Source of the DNA: Stramenopiles sp. TOSAG23-2
Taxonomy: Eukaryota; Sar
NCBI GenBank assembly: GCA_900128395.1
Contig: LT649794.1
Span: forward strand, 1-13,591
Direction of reading: 5' to 3'
Length of the DNA: 13,591 nt
Shown here: positions 1 through 7,951 of the stretch, in pieces
Position numbering within the stretch: the first letter of the stretch is position 1
How the letters are laid out: each line of letters opens with the position of its first letter
Position numbers and translations under genes: made by a program
Notes under the pieces: generated by a model
Told to the model about the DNA's origin: nothing
The model's input: only the letters and a program-made list of their open reading frames with translations
Database searches by the model: none

Positions 1-2723
1 AAGACATAATTAGGATGAACCATAATCAAAGCACTACTACTGCTATCACCACTACCATCAATATCCATTTGATTATCTTGTGCAACGCGTATTAATACAT
101 TATCTTTATCCAATAACCGTTTGATTACACGTATGCATAATTTTCTTTCTCTTTTTATTTCTTCCTCATCATCTTCAATACCAAGTTGATCCAAATAATA
201 TTTTACTATTTCCTCTTGCGTCAAACCAGGACGACTTCGATTTTCTAAACTACGTAAATGCATCGCAATCATATTTGCCATTTGTTGATATTTTTCAAAC
301 GTAACTTTGACTTTTTTCTTTTTCTTTTTCTTTTTTGGTTTATCATTTGTATCACCATCTTGTTCTATAGCAGTACTGCCTTCTACTATAGCAGTACTGG
401 TAGCATTTGTTGTTGTTGTTGAAGTAGTGGTGGTGCTTGTTGTTGTTGAAATGGCTGTACTATTTGGATCTGGTGCATTTGGATTTAACCCATCGCCTTG
501 TTGTTGTTGTCCCAACTGTTGCATACTACCTGGGATAACGCTTTCCAACATTTGATTTACCGCATTTGCATCTTCATCATTAAAACTATTATTACTATTA
601 TCGTTCATTTCATCTTCTTCTTCATCCTCTTCATCAAATTCTACATCATCGTGTTCAACGGTAACGATAGATTTACGCAATAAACGATATGCTTCCCTAA
701 CATATTTTGGCGAAATTTCATCTGCTAAATGTAAGCGTGCAAGTGCTTCGGATATACGTACCATTGCTTCTAATTGACGTACCGTAATACGGTAAGATGC
801 ACGATTTGCACCAACTGCATCACCTTCTCGTAAACGTACATAACATCTAACAAGTTCTTGTTGTGACTCTGGTGTTATTATTGGGTTGAAGCAACGTGCA
901 AATTTAATATAACGTTGCATTTGCTCTGTGCTATATGGTGCAGCCGCCGCTTCTTCTTTGTGCGTATGTACACTAACAATATGTTGAGCAATGTGATGAT
1001 CACTCACTTCATCACATTCATCTAAAACTATGAAAAATAAATCAAACCTAGACATAATCGGTGCACTGATATTTAAATTTCCTTTCAAAGATTTCGTACG
1101 ATCATACCTGCCATATATTGGATTGGCAGCAGCTAATATGGACGTACGCGCATTTAGTGTTGCTTTAATACCAGCTTTCGTGATGGAAATAGTTTGCTGT
1201 TCCATCGCTTCGTGAATGGCTACTTGATCGGTTAAATCCATTTTATCAAACTCATCAATACAACAAATACTATTATCTGCTAACATCAATGCACCTGCTT
1301 CGATGACAAATTCACCCGTATCCGGATCTTTCATCACACTAGCAGTTAAACCCGCAGCACTACTTGCTTTACCACTGGTGAATACAGCACGTGGCAAGAA
1401 GGAGCATACGTATTTTAAAAATTGACTTTTCGCAGTAGATGGGTCACCAACAACACATATATTAATATCCCCACGCAAACGCATACCTTCCGGTGTTGAT
1501 TTATGCACTCCACCAAACAACATCAACAATATACCACGTTTAATCTCCTCATGGCCATAAACGGTGGGCGCAATACTATTAACTAAACGATTGTACAAAT
1601 CTCTTTGATCTCTCATTCGCATAATTTCCTCTCTTTCTTCTGGTGTAAATTGCGTCGCAACATCTTCCTCTTCATCATCACCACGTATTGTCCATCCAGT
1701 TCCACCACCTGGTTCACTCCAAGTTGCTTGTACGCTACTACCTAAAAAGGAGAGACGATATGTTAAATCTCGTACCCCTAATGCTTTTAAACCGGTAACA
1801 CCACCTCCTGCACCACTTATACTAGTTTCGCCACCACGACCGAAATTACCCCCGCGTCCAATCTTTGCACTTTCGCCACTTTTCATCATTTGCTTCACAT
1901 CTGGAATAACAACTAATGCACCAGTGAAAACTAATTTATCCCCAGGCTTTGCTTTTTCCACCGCTTCATGACGTAATATAATATCAACACTACGTGGTAA
2001 ACTTCCGGGTGGAATTTCATCTGAATTTTCCTGAACACGAACACGTTGCCAATCAACAAATTTGCTTTTTTCCGTATCGATTTGCCATGCCTTTGTATTT
2101 GTGCATGCCGGATTTTTACACAAAGCTGGTTCCGTATATTTAAATTGTTGTTCAATATTTTCAGCCAATGTACCACATTGTAAGCAAGTAAACGTACCAT
2201 ACAATAATTCAGGTCTAACTTCCGTAGTGCGTGTTACGGTACCTTGAATTGCACATAATTTACCAATCTTATCCGTGCGTAAATCACGAACGCGTTCAAC
2301 TGTTGTCATGTTGTAAAACGATACGAAAAATTCTTTATCGCCTTGTTCGCCTTGCACATATTGTGCAGTTTCTGGAATACTACGAATAAATACTTGTACA
2401 CCTTTTCGTAAAAACTGTTCGTAGCGATAAAATGCTAGTTGTAACGCTTCTGCTAATGTTGGATCGTGTTGTAATACGTGTCTGAAATCAACATATAATG
2501 TCGTATGCTCCTCATTTTTCATATTTAATGCCTGATCCACATATTCTAACAATGCTTGTTGACTATGTTGTGACATTTGTGAAGTTGGTAAAATATCTTC
2601 ATCTATTGTAAATGTTTGTAAAAAATCAACAAATCTTCGTTGGACTTCGACACCTTGTTGATCAATGATACCACCAGAAAAATTAGCTTGTTGACCAACT
2701 TGTGGTCCCATTAAATTCGCCAT
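1..2723 (-). CDS. MCM6: MCM6, DNA replication licensing helicase subunit (3' end beyond window)
   Basis: This is the MCM6 subunit of the nuclear MCM2-7 helicase, which unwinds DNA at replication forks. The frame runs from an ATG at 2723 (MANLMGPQ) for 907 codons off the window edge without introns. Visible parts: N-terminal domain with a zinc-binding set C180, C183, C202, C207; Walker A GDPSTAKSQ near residue 425, with the serine variant typical of MCM6; Walker B CCIDEFDKMD near 490; arginine finger SRFD near 557; a C-terminal winged-helix region from about residue 800. The last visible residues, MVHPNYV, match the family's conserved ending, so only a few codons should be missing. Between the AAA+ core and the winged helix lies a low-complexity linker: an acidic stretch, Gln and Thr/Ser runs, and a run of eight lysines that could act as a nuclear localisation signal. 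The MCM6 assignment rather than another MCM rests on the QQTISITKAG and ANPIYGRYD segments. Confidence 0.96.
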   Translation of the reverse strand, partial: MANLMGPQVGQQANFSGGIIDQQGVEVQRRFVDFLQTFTIDEDILPTSQMSQHSQQALLEYVDQALNMKNEEHTTLYVDFRHVLQHDPTLAEALQLAFYRYEQFLRKGVQVFIRSIPETAQYVQGEQGDKEFFVSFYNMTTVERVRDLRTDKIGKLCAIQGTVTRTTEVRPELLYGTFTCLQCGTLAENIEQQFKYTEPALCKNPACTNTKAWQIDTEKSKFVDWQRVRVQENSDEIPPGSLPRSVDIILRHEAVEKAKPGDKLVFTGALVVIPDVKQMMKSGESAKIGRGGNFGRGGETSISGAGGGVTGLKALGVRDLTYRLSFLGSSVQATWSEPGGGTGWTIRGDDEEEDVATQFTPEEREEIMRMRDQRDLYNRLVNSIAPTVYGHEEIKRGILLMLFGGVHKSTPEGMRLRGDINICVVGDPSTAKSQFLKYVCSFLPRAVFTSGKASSAAGLTASVMKDPDTGEFVIEAGALMLADNSICCIDEFDKMDLTDQVAIHEAMEQQTISITKAGIKATLNARTSILAAANPIYGRYDRTKSLKGNLNISAPIMSRFDLFFIVLDECDEVSDHHIAQHIVSVHTHKEEAAAAPYSTEQMQRYIKFARCFNPIITPESQQELVRCYVRLREGDAVGANRASYRITVRQLEAMVRISEALARLHLADEISPKYVREAYRLLRKSIVTVEHDDVEFDEEDEEEDEMNDNSNNSFNDEDANAVNQMLESVIPGSMQQLGQQQQGDGLNPNAPDPNSTAISTTTSTTTTSTTTTNATSTAIVEGSTAIEQDGDTNDKPKKKKKKKKVKVTFEKYQQMANMIAMHLRSLENRSRPGLTQEEIVKYYLDQLGIEDDEEEIKRERKLCIRVIKRLLDKDNVLIRVAQDNQMDIDGSGDSSSSALIMVHPNYV
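365..406. repeat. 21-bp tandem duplication inside the MCM6 linker
   Basis: CTATAGCAGTACTG occurs at 365-378 and again at 386-399, a 21-base period that keeps the reading frame. It encodes the repeated STAI motif of the Thr/Ser-rich linker of MCM6. This looks like a recent slippage or duplication in a disordered segment. Confidence 0.8.
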
Positions 2724-2934
2724 CTTTTTAACTTTTATTTGTTACGGGTGAGAATTAAAATCTTCAATGCAGAATGATAATAATTATAATTATTACTATA
2801 ACTAGTTACCACTTGTAACTTATATATGTATTTGTTTGATTCAACTGTGCAATATAATTTTCAAATCTATATTTTATACAAATCAATTTTGTATACAAAA
2901 TGTTGTGATGACCTAACATCACTCTCACATAATG

Positions 2935-3111
2935 TATACTAACAAGTAGAAATAATATGGTGTGAGATTGATATTTAGGAATTTCCTTCCCACCAAAAAT
3001 AAGCTGCATTGTGTGTCGTGTTAAATTTAAAATGTGTATTATACAACATGATCTCGATATACTCGAAACATCTCGGACGACTGTTCCCACTTTCTTATAC
3101 TTGTTAGTATA
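2935..3111. repeat. 14-bp perfect inverted repeat (arms 2935-2948 and 3098-3111)
   Basis: TATACTAACAAGTA at 2935-2948 is exactly reverse-complementary to TACTTGTTAGTATA at 3098-3111. The 149-base spacer is too long for an ordinary hairpin terminator. The arms may be paired binding sites for a regulator of the two flanking promoters. The match is seen directly; the role is inferred. Confidence 0.7.
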
Positions 3112-3225
3112 ATAACAACACTTCTAACAAATATAAAATTTGGTGAAGCTATGTCTATAGTAATGTTACGATTACAGAAAGTTATACTTATTTTTCATAG
3201 GCGAAATGGCCCGAGATGTTTCGAG
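3062..3225. repeat. 15-bp perfect inverted repeat (arms 3062-3076 and 3211-3225)
   Basis: CTCGAAACATCTCGG at 3062-3076 is the exact reverse complement of CCGAGATGTTTCGAG at 3211-3225, with 134 bases between. The arms are much more G+C-rich than their surroundings, which makes chance unlikely. It interlocks with the 14-bp inverted repeat, whose right arm lies inside this spacer. It may be a pair of sites for a transcription factor or replication protein. Confidence 0.75.
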
Positions 3226-3634
3226 AGGTTGTGTTTATACTTTTTGCTGCTGTGATGCTGGTGTTATTTTTATAATGCTATGTCTATATTAGTTGAAAAT
3301 TAAAATAATTTTTAGAAGAAAAAAAAAAAAAAAATGTTTTTGTGAAAATAAATATTTTAACAAGACTGCACACTATTGAAAAAAAAATATAAACTGTGTA
3401 ATAATAAATAATAACTAATTCATATGATGGCCTACTAAATAAATAATTCTAAATAATAGAAGAAGAAGACGAAATATATATTAATATTTGTAACGTGTTT
3501 GTGTATAAATACTTACGCAATGATCAACAAGTATATATATCATTATTTATAAGATAAAGACATCTATATATATCATATATATAATCAAAGAATAATAGTA
3601 TATATATATACGAAAAAAAAAGATTCTCGTCATC

Positions 3635-5560
3635 ATGGGGAAAGCAAGTGAACAAAGTATCTCCATGTGCATATTGACATGTGGTTGTATATGGCTTATA
3701 CTTGGTATTACTTTTTCCGTTTTATGGGGTAATACAACGCCACCGGAGTCACCTTTATGGTTAAACGTAGGCTTATGCAGAAATTCATCTAAAGCTAAAG
3801 CTTATGGCAGTTCGCTATGGATGGGCCCAACTGATTTATATACCCAAGGAAATTCAGAAGGTTGCAAATCACCTGTGCCTGATGTGGGCAAAGCATCCAT
3901 ATCAAAAATCGCAACTAAACACTTAGTCAAAGACTTTCCATACTTTCCAAGAGTATTTGCTACTGATCTAATGGATATTATTTCTTTAAACGTCACTGTA
4001 AGTTATGATGGCGAGCTTTTAAAAACTTGGACATTATCTACGACTAGTGGCGAGAATGGAGAAAAGCTAGTGAAAGGGCGTAGGTTATCTACTAGTGGAC
4101 GTAAATTATTGAAAGGTGGTAGTAGTAGTAGTGGTAGTAATGGTCCATCAAGACGAGACTCGCGTTCTCACAGTTCACGTTACTATAGAACTGGTGGGAC
4201 CGGTGTTTATGTATATTCAAGCACACGTTACGGTGGACGTAAAAGGCGTGCAGTTGAAGGCACAGCAGAAGGTTTTGTACATGCAGTATATTCCCCAGTT
4301 GCAATGTTTGGTGAACGTCAAAGAGTACCAAATCCTCCAAAGGCTCCTGCTGGTCAAAAATATGCTCCGCTTAATGGTTACAAAAATTCATATAATAATA
4401 TTAACAGTTGTACGGATTATCAAAAAGGTTGTGAAGTAACTATGTATAGTAGTTTATCTCTTTATGAAATGAATGGCGAAGGGAAATTTATTACACCTAC
4501 TCGCGAGGCAGAAACTGAAAGGAAAAATCCAGACTTTTATCAAGTTAGTTCTACAGTACATGCTAGATTTGACGCGGAAACTGCTGCAATGAGTGATGCT
4601 ACCAGGTATACAACGGAATTTCCAAAAATCTTTGTTACATTTGCAACAGATCGGGCAGATCCTAATAATGCTGTATATGGTACTCTCTGTGTCTTATCAT
4701 GGATCATGTTATTTTGTTCCTTGCCTTGTGGTGCTGCATGTGCAAATTGTTTATGTGGCAAAAAAACAGGAGGATATAGCAATGAGATGGTTTCAACTGG
4801 TGGTAGTGTTTACACGAACAAATTGAATGATAATCAAACGCATGACATTCCACTTGAGTATACAGCAAATATTGATCAATTTGCTGTTGTACAACCAATG
4901 CAAGGTGATTATTACATTAATAAGTATAATGATGATTATACAAATACCGATATTGCTGGTAATTTCAGTGGGCGTGTTACCCGTATTAATTTACATACGA
5001 ATGATGTTGCAGTTATACGCGGTTTAAATCGCATGCCATTATTATCTCAACTGGACCTATGCAATAATAATTTGAAAAATTTAAATGGTTTAAATCAATC
5101 AAGAAGCTTGCGCAAACTTGTTGTCGATGACAATAATCTAATAAATTTATTAGGTTTAGCTAGTCAATCAATAGTTTATTTCAGAGCTAGAAATAATGAT
5201 TTAAGAAACGTATCTGGTGTCCAGGCACCAATGTTACAATTGTTAGATTGTGCTAATAATGATATTGAAGACATTAGTGGGATTAGTTCTTCTTCAGCAC
5301 CATCTTTAAAAGTGTTGAATCTTTCAAACAACAATATTACCAGCTTAACTTCATTGTGTAATATGGCTTATTTGGAAGCTGTTTGTGTAAGTTCAAATGA
5401 TATTAAAAATGTTAACCAAGTTATTCCCATGATCAACTCGTGCCCAAGTTTAAAATATTTGGATTTGCGCAATAATGATTTGCCAGAGAGCAATATAAAT
5501 CAATTAAAAGAAGTATGTCAATATCATAAGCCCGTACCGATTAAATTAGTAACTGAGTAA
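3635..5560 (+). CDS. Two-pass membrane protein with C-terminal leucine-rich repeats, function unknown
   Basis: I do not recognise a named family. The 641-residue protein begins MGKASEQS at an ATG in a good context. Domains in order: hydrophobic helix 11-31; an outer domain of about 310 residues with N-glycosylation sequons at N33, N50 and N119, a Ser/Gly/Arg-rich low-complexity stretch (148-205) and the furin/kexin-like motif RKRR at 202-205; a second helix at about 346-370, running into a cysteine cluster (C361, C365, C369, C372, C374) suited to palmitoylation; a linker; then eight leucine-rich repeats of about 22 residues (447-618) in the SDS22-like pattern LxxLxLxxNxL. Two helices put the short N-terminus and the LRR domain on the same side, presumably the cytosol, with the sequon-bearing part outside or in the lumen. 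This suggests a surface or endomembrane sensor or scaffold that recruits partners through its LRRs, but that is inference. Ends in TAA; an AATAAA lies at 5696-5701. Confidence 0.85.
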   Translation: MGKASEQSISMCILTCGCIWLILGITFSVLWGNTTPPESPLWLNVGLCRNSSKAKAYGSSLWMGPTDLYTQGNSEGCKSPVPDVGKASISKIATKHLVKDFPYFPRVFATDLMDIISLNVTVSYDGELLKTWTLSTTSGENGEKLVKGRRLSTSGRKLLKGGSSSSGSNGPSRRDSRSHSSRYYRTGGTGVYVYSSTRYGGRKRRAVEGTAEGFVHAVYSPVAMFGERQRVPNPPKAPAGQKYAPLNGYKNSYNNINSCTDYQKGCEVTMYSSLSLYEMNGEGKFITPTREAETERKNPDFYQVSSTVHARFDAETAAMSDATRYTTEFPKIFVTFATDRADPNNAVYGTLCVLSWIMLFCSLPCGAACANCLCGKKTGGYSNEMVSTGGSVYTNKLNDNQTHDIPLEYTANIDQFAVVQPMQGDYYINKYNDDYTNTDIAGNFSGRVTRINLHTNDVAVIRGLNRMPLLSQLDLCNNNLKNLNGLNQSRSLRKLVVDDNNLINLLGLASQSIVYFRARNNDLRNVSGVQAPMLQLLDCANNDIEDISGISSSSAPSLKVLNLSNNNITSLTSLCNMAYLEAVCVSSNDIKNVNQVIPMINSCPSLKYLDLRNNDLPESNINQLKEVCQYHKPVPIKLVTE

Positions 5561-5712
5561 CTTACAGTCATGATGGAGGAAATGAAATAGAGATACGGCG
5601 GTACCGCAACAGAACGTTAGGAAAAATACAAATGTAAAGCAAATGTGTTTGGTGCTTTGTGCAATCAAAATCCATGTGGCATACCTGTTGGTGATAATAA
5701 AGGATGTGCAAA
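5561..5712 (+). other. 3' untranslated region of the LRR gene and upstream region of the methyltransferase gene
   Basis: The space after the LRR stop holds a candidate polyadenylation signal AATAAA at 5696-5701, about 136 bases past the stop, followed by GT-rich sequence. No separate gene is visible. The promoter of the next gene must share this short interval or overlap the LRR 3' end. Confidence 0.45.
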
Positions 5713-5740
5713 ATGGTGGAGAATGTATATGTATTTGGAG

Positions 5741-5782
5741 GTTTTTTTTTATAAATGAAAGGTGGAAAGGGAGTAATATAAG
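5741..5782 (+). other. Putative 42-base GT-AG intron at the 5' end of the Trm11-like gene
   Basis: A GT at 5741 and an AG at 5781-5782 bracket the stop codon that otherwise blocks the frame upstream of 5833. Removing the interval joins an ATG at 5713 (MVENVYVFG) in frame to VYRLHIK and on through IFLYLHRAYF into the Trm11 N-terminus. The segment IFLYL could be the first strand, equivalent to YLLYM in yeast Trm11. The evidence is frame logic alone; splice-site context is weak. Confidence 0.3.
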
Positions 5783-5832
5783 TATACCGATTACACATAA
5801 AAATCCTTTTTACGGCCCGTATTTTTTTATAT

Positions 5833-6013
5833 TTGCACCGTGCATATTTTACATTATCAAATAATAAACATTTTCATAATTATAAAAATTTTGTAAATGC
5901 TGAAGTAGAATCTTTTTTCTTTGATGAAAATATAATATTGATCTCATCTAATAATAAGTACGCGGACATGAATAATGATGATCATGATACTACTATTACT
6001 ACTAATACTACTA

Positions 6014-6046
<33 letters not shown>

Positions 6047-7191
6047 TCATGGGCGATATCAGTTGTTTTATTTGTCATAAAATAATTACAAACAATGAAA
6101 CTAAAATAAATGATGTTGCCTCGCAATGTGTCTCCTTTCAAATTTTTAAAGAAGTTTACAGTGAATCTACAATAGATATATTGGCACAAGCATATATTGA
6201 TAAAAAATTTAACATTTCAATGGATAGAAATTATGAAATGGATATCATTGCAATTGACACCAATAATGATAATTGTAATAATAAATTGTCAACACGCCGA
6301 CGTAGAAAAATATCAAATCAATTAGGTATACCGAGATCAAATTTTATTGTAAATAAAAAGAACGGCCATGAACGCGATTTGATTTTAAAGAACAAAGATT
6401 ATTATGTTTTGTTATTGATCTATGATTCGAATGAAGCGGTAAAATCTGTGCATCTTATAAAACATATTTTTAATCATGAAAACTTATTTTCTGGTAATAA
6501 TATTCTTAATAATAAAATGAAAAAGTCGAAAAAAAAAGACCCGCCATCATCAGTAGTTATTCAAGGAACAACACCAATAAAGCCTGCATTAGCAAGAATT
6601 ATGTGTAATTTAGGTAATGTCACTAAGACATCGTTTTGTTTAGATCCATTTGTAGGATCTGGATCGTTACTGAAACATTGCCAAGGAACATATAACATTG
6701 GTGTTGACGCACTATCATCTCGTTTAATACAAGTTGCTAACGATGATGATAACAATGTCGATATTATCAAGAAAGAAAAAGTATTGTTGAACTATGATTT
6801 ATGTCTTGGTAATGTATTTCACAAACATTTTCGTGATGGTGAATTATTTGATCAAATCATTTGTGATCCACCATACGGACGCCGAGAAAAACATGTTGAT
6901 GAATTTGGAAAAGATGATACACGTCATGATACAAATCAAGAAAGGGCCTTGGCACAATTTGAAATATTGAAACCTTTGTTTCATTTAGCTTCAAAGACAT
7001 TATGTATCAATGGTAAACTTGTGTTTGGATTTTTTAATTATCCTGGCAATGAAAAATGTTATTGGAGTGTAGATGATTTGCCTAAACATGATAATCTAAA
7101 AGTGGAGAATATATGCCGTGAAGAATGGAAATATAGCAGTGGGCATATATTGGCACGAGATATTGTAGTTGTAAAACGTGTGTCCGCTTAG
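5833..7191 (+). CDS. Trm11-like tRNA (guanine-10-N2)-methyltransferase; 5' end unresolved
   Basis: This probably methylates G10 of tRNAs with S-adenosylmethionine, in eukaryotes as a complex with Trm112. The C-terminal half is a Rossmann methyltransferase: SAM-binding DPFVGSGSLL (about 6643-6672) and the catalytic DPPYGRRE (6865-6888), the Trm11 form of the N6/N2-methylase D/NPPY motif. The N-terminal part carries NFVNAEVES, matching the NFRRAELES motif of the yeast Trm11 N-terminus, and a DVASQCVSF-IFKE-TIDIL pattern matching the segment that follows in Trm11. The first in-frame ATGs (5968, then 6049) lie downstream of this homology; 5833 is a TTG and an in-frame stop sits at 5779-5781. The true start is therefore a non-AUG codon or an upstream exon (see the putative intron at 5741-5782). 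An Asn10 run from an AAT repeat and a Lys-rich loop are low-complexity insertions. Trm11 rather than another MTase is likely, not certain. Confidence 0.7.
6015..6046 (+). repeat. TAA/AAT trinucleotide microsatellite
   Basis: A pure period-3 TAA repeat of 32 bases lies in frame inside the methyltransferase gene and encodes the Asn10 tract. It is a slippage-prone, probably length-variable insertion between conserved parts of the Trm11 N-terminal domain. Confidence 0.9.
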
Positions 7192-7951
7192 GTTTTTGTA
7201 AAAAAAAATAACACAACAGTCTTCCATCTGCTGCCGGTGAATGCACGATTGGAAATCCTAACAATGGTTCAGAACCATAATAATATGCAACCCCAGCAAT
7301 ACACCACATATTGAAAATAATTTCAACAGGTTTTGTCCAACTTTTTTGGTTGTAATAGCCGTAAAATAATAATAGTCCACAAGGTGTCTGAATCAATATT
7401 TCTTGAATACTTGTAATTAAAACGGTGATTCCCTCATACCGCCCAGGCATCAAATACCTAGGTTCCAATTGCTTGTATCGTTCTGACATCATAGGCCATG
7501 CTTGTAATTGTCCTGCAAATACATCCATCATGCTATTGAAGAAGAAACCACAACAAAAGTACCAAGAAGCAGCAAGCTTATCATTTGCATTCAACTTCAC
7601 TTTGTTATTTGATAATTGTCGGTCACGAAACGTAACAAAAACAGTTACTAAACCTACGGTACACCAAAGCAATACCGGCCATGCAAATAGATATGGTGGT
7701 AACATTTGAAACGTTACCTCAGGATGTATTGGTTGTATTAGCTCTAAAATCAACGGAGTAAAATAGCAACAAATTACAAATAAACCAACTGGTGTTATCA
7801 ATGCTTCCGACACACCTTCTTTTAAAATTGAAATTACATTTATTTCATCACCACTTTTCTTACTTTTTGTTTTTGTATTCGTAGTAATTGTTGGTTTTTT
7901 ACTCTTCTTACGGCTAGAGCTACGTGTCGATCTTTTCCTTGTTGTTGGCAT
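7082..7951 (-). CDS. EBP/EXPERA-type membrane protein, sterol isomerase homologue with odd C-terminus
   Basis: The protein resembles emopamil-binding protein, the ER 3-beta-hydroxysteroid delta8-delta7 isomerase of sterol synthesis. The start is ATG at 7951 (MPTTRKRS). A basic Lys/Arg/Ser/Thr-rich tail (1-33) precedes hydrophobic helices at about 48-71, 84-108, 128-147, 174-200 and 208-225. Family hallmarks are the W130-YFCCGFFF helix, LEPRYL before the next helix, and GVAYYYGSE aligned with the GQIYGDVLYFLTE region of human EBP. Two catalytic positions differ: human His76 and Glu80 align best with N139 and D143. The expected last helix with its NxxW motif is absent; after residue 253 the frame continues antisense through the end of the methyltransferase gene for 36 residues and stops at TAG (7082-7084). 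The C-terminus may be altered by frameshift or an unseen intron, or this may be a diverged EBP-like protein without isomerase activity. Confidence 0.65.
   Translation of the reverse strand: MPTTRKRSTRSSSRKKSKKPTITTNTKTKSKKSGDEINVISILKEGVSEALITPVGLFVICCYFTPLILELIQPIHPEVTFQMLPPYLFAWPVLLWCTVGLVTVFVTFRDRQLSNNKVKLNANDKLAASWYFCCGFFFNSMMDVFAGQLQAWPMMSERYKQLEPRYLMPGRYEGITVLITSIQEILIQTPCGLLLFYGYYNQKSWTKPVEIIFNMWCIAGVAYYYGSEPLLGFPIVHSPAADGRLLCYFFLQKPKRTHVLQLQYLVPIYAHCYISILHGIYSPLLDYHV

Larger units (their letters stand above)
2724..3634. promoter_or_regulatory. Divergent promoter region between MCM6 and the LRR membrane protein
   Basis: These 911 bases separate two genes that start in opposite directions, so both promoters should lie here. 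I see no credible coding region; a 94-codon frame on the minus strand (2806-3090) has no recognisable features. Contents: two perfect inverted repeats (listed separately), an A16 run at 3319-3334, and a strongly TA-rich stretch at about 3530-3612 ending 22 bases before the LRR start codon, the likely core promoter of that gene. The MCM6 leader is AT-rich without a clear TATA motif close to the ATG. Confidence 0.6.

Noticed and set aside
2806-3090. 94-codon minus-strand frame in the MCM6/LRR intergenic region
   Set aside because: No domain, no hydrophobic pattern or recognisable motif; it overlaps the inverted repeats and looks like a chance frame in the promoter region.
3199-3206. GGCGAAAT as an E2F site upstream of MCM6
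   Set aside because: It matches only part of the E2F consensus (TTTSSCGC) and stands alone.
4116-5027. Several frames of 60-110 codons inside the LRR gene on both strands
   Set aside because: They are other-frame readings of the well-supported 641-codon gene.
5643-5864. 73-codon plus-strand frame ending in PYFFIFAP, resembling a Trm11 N-terminal strand
   Set aside because: No AG acceptor exists between 5841 and 5903 that could splice it to the Trm11 frame, so the resemblance is probably chance.
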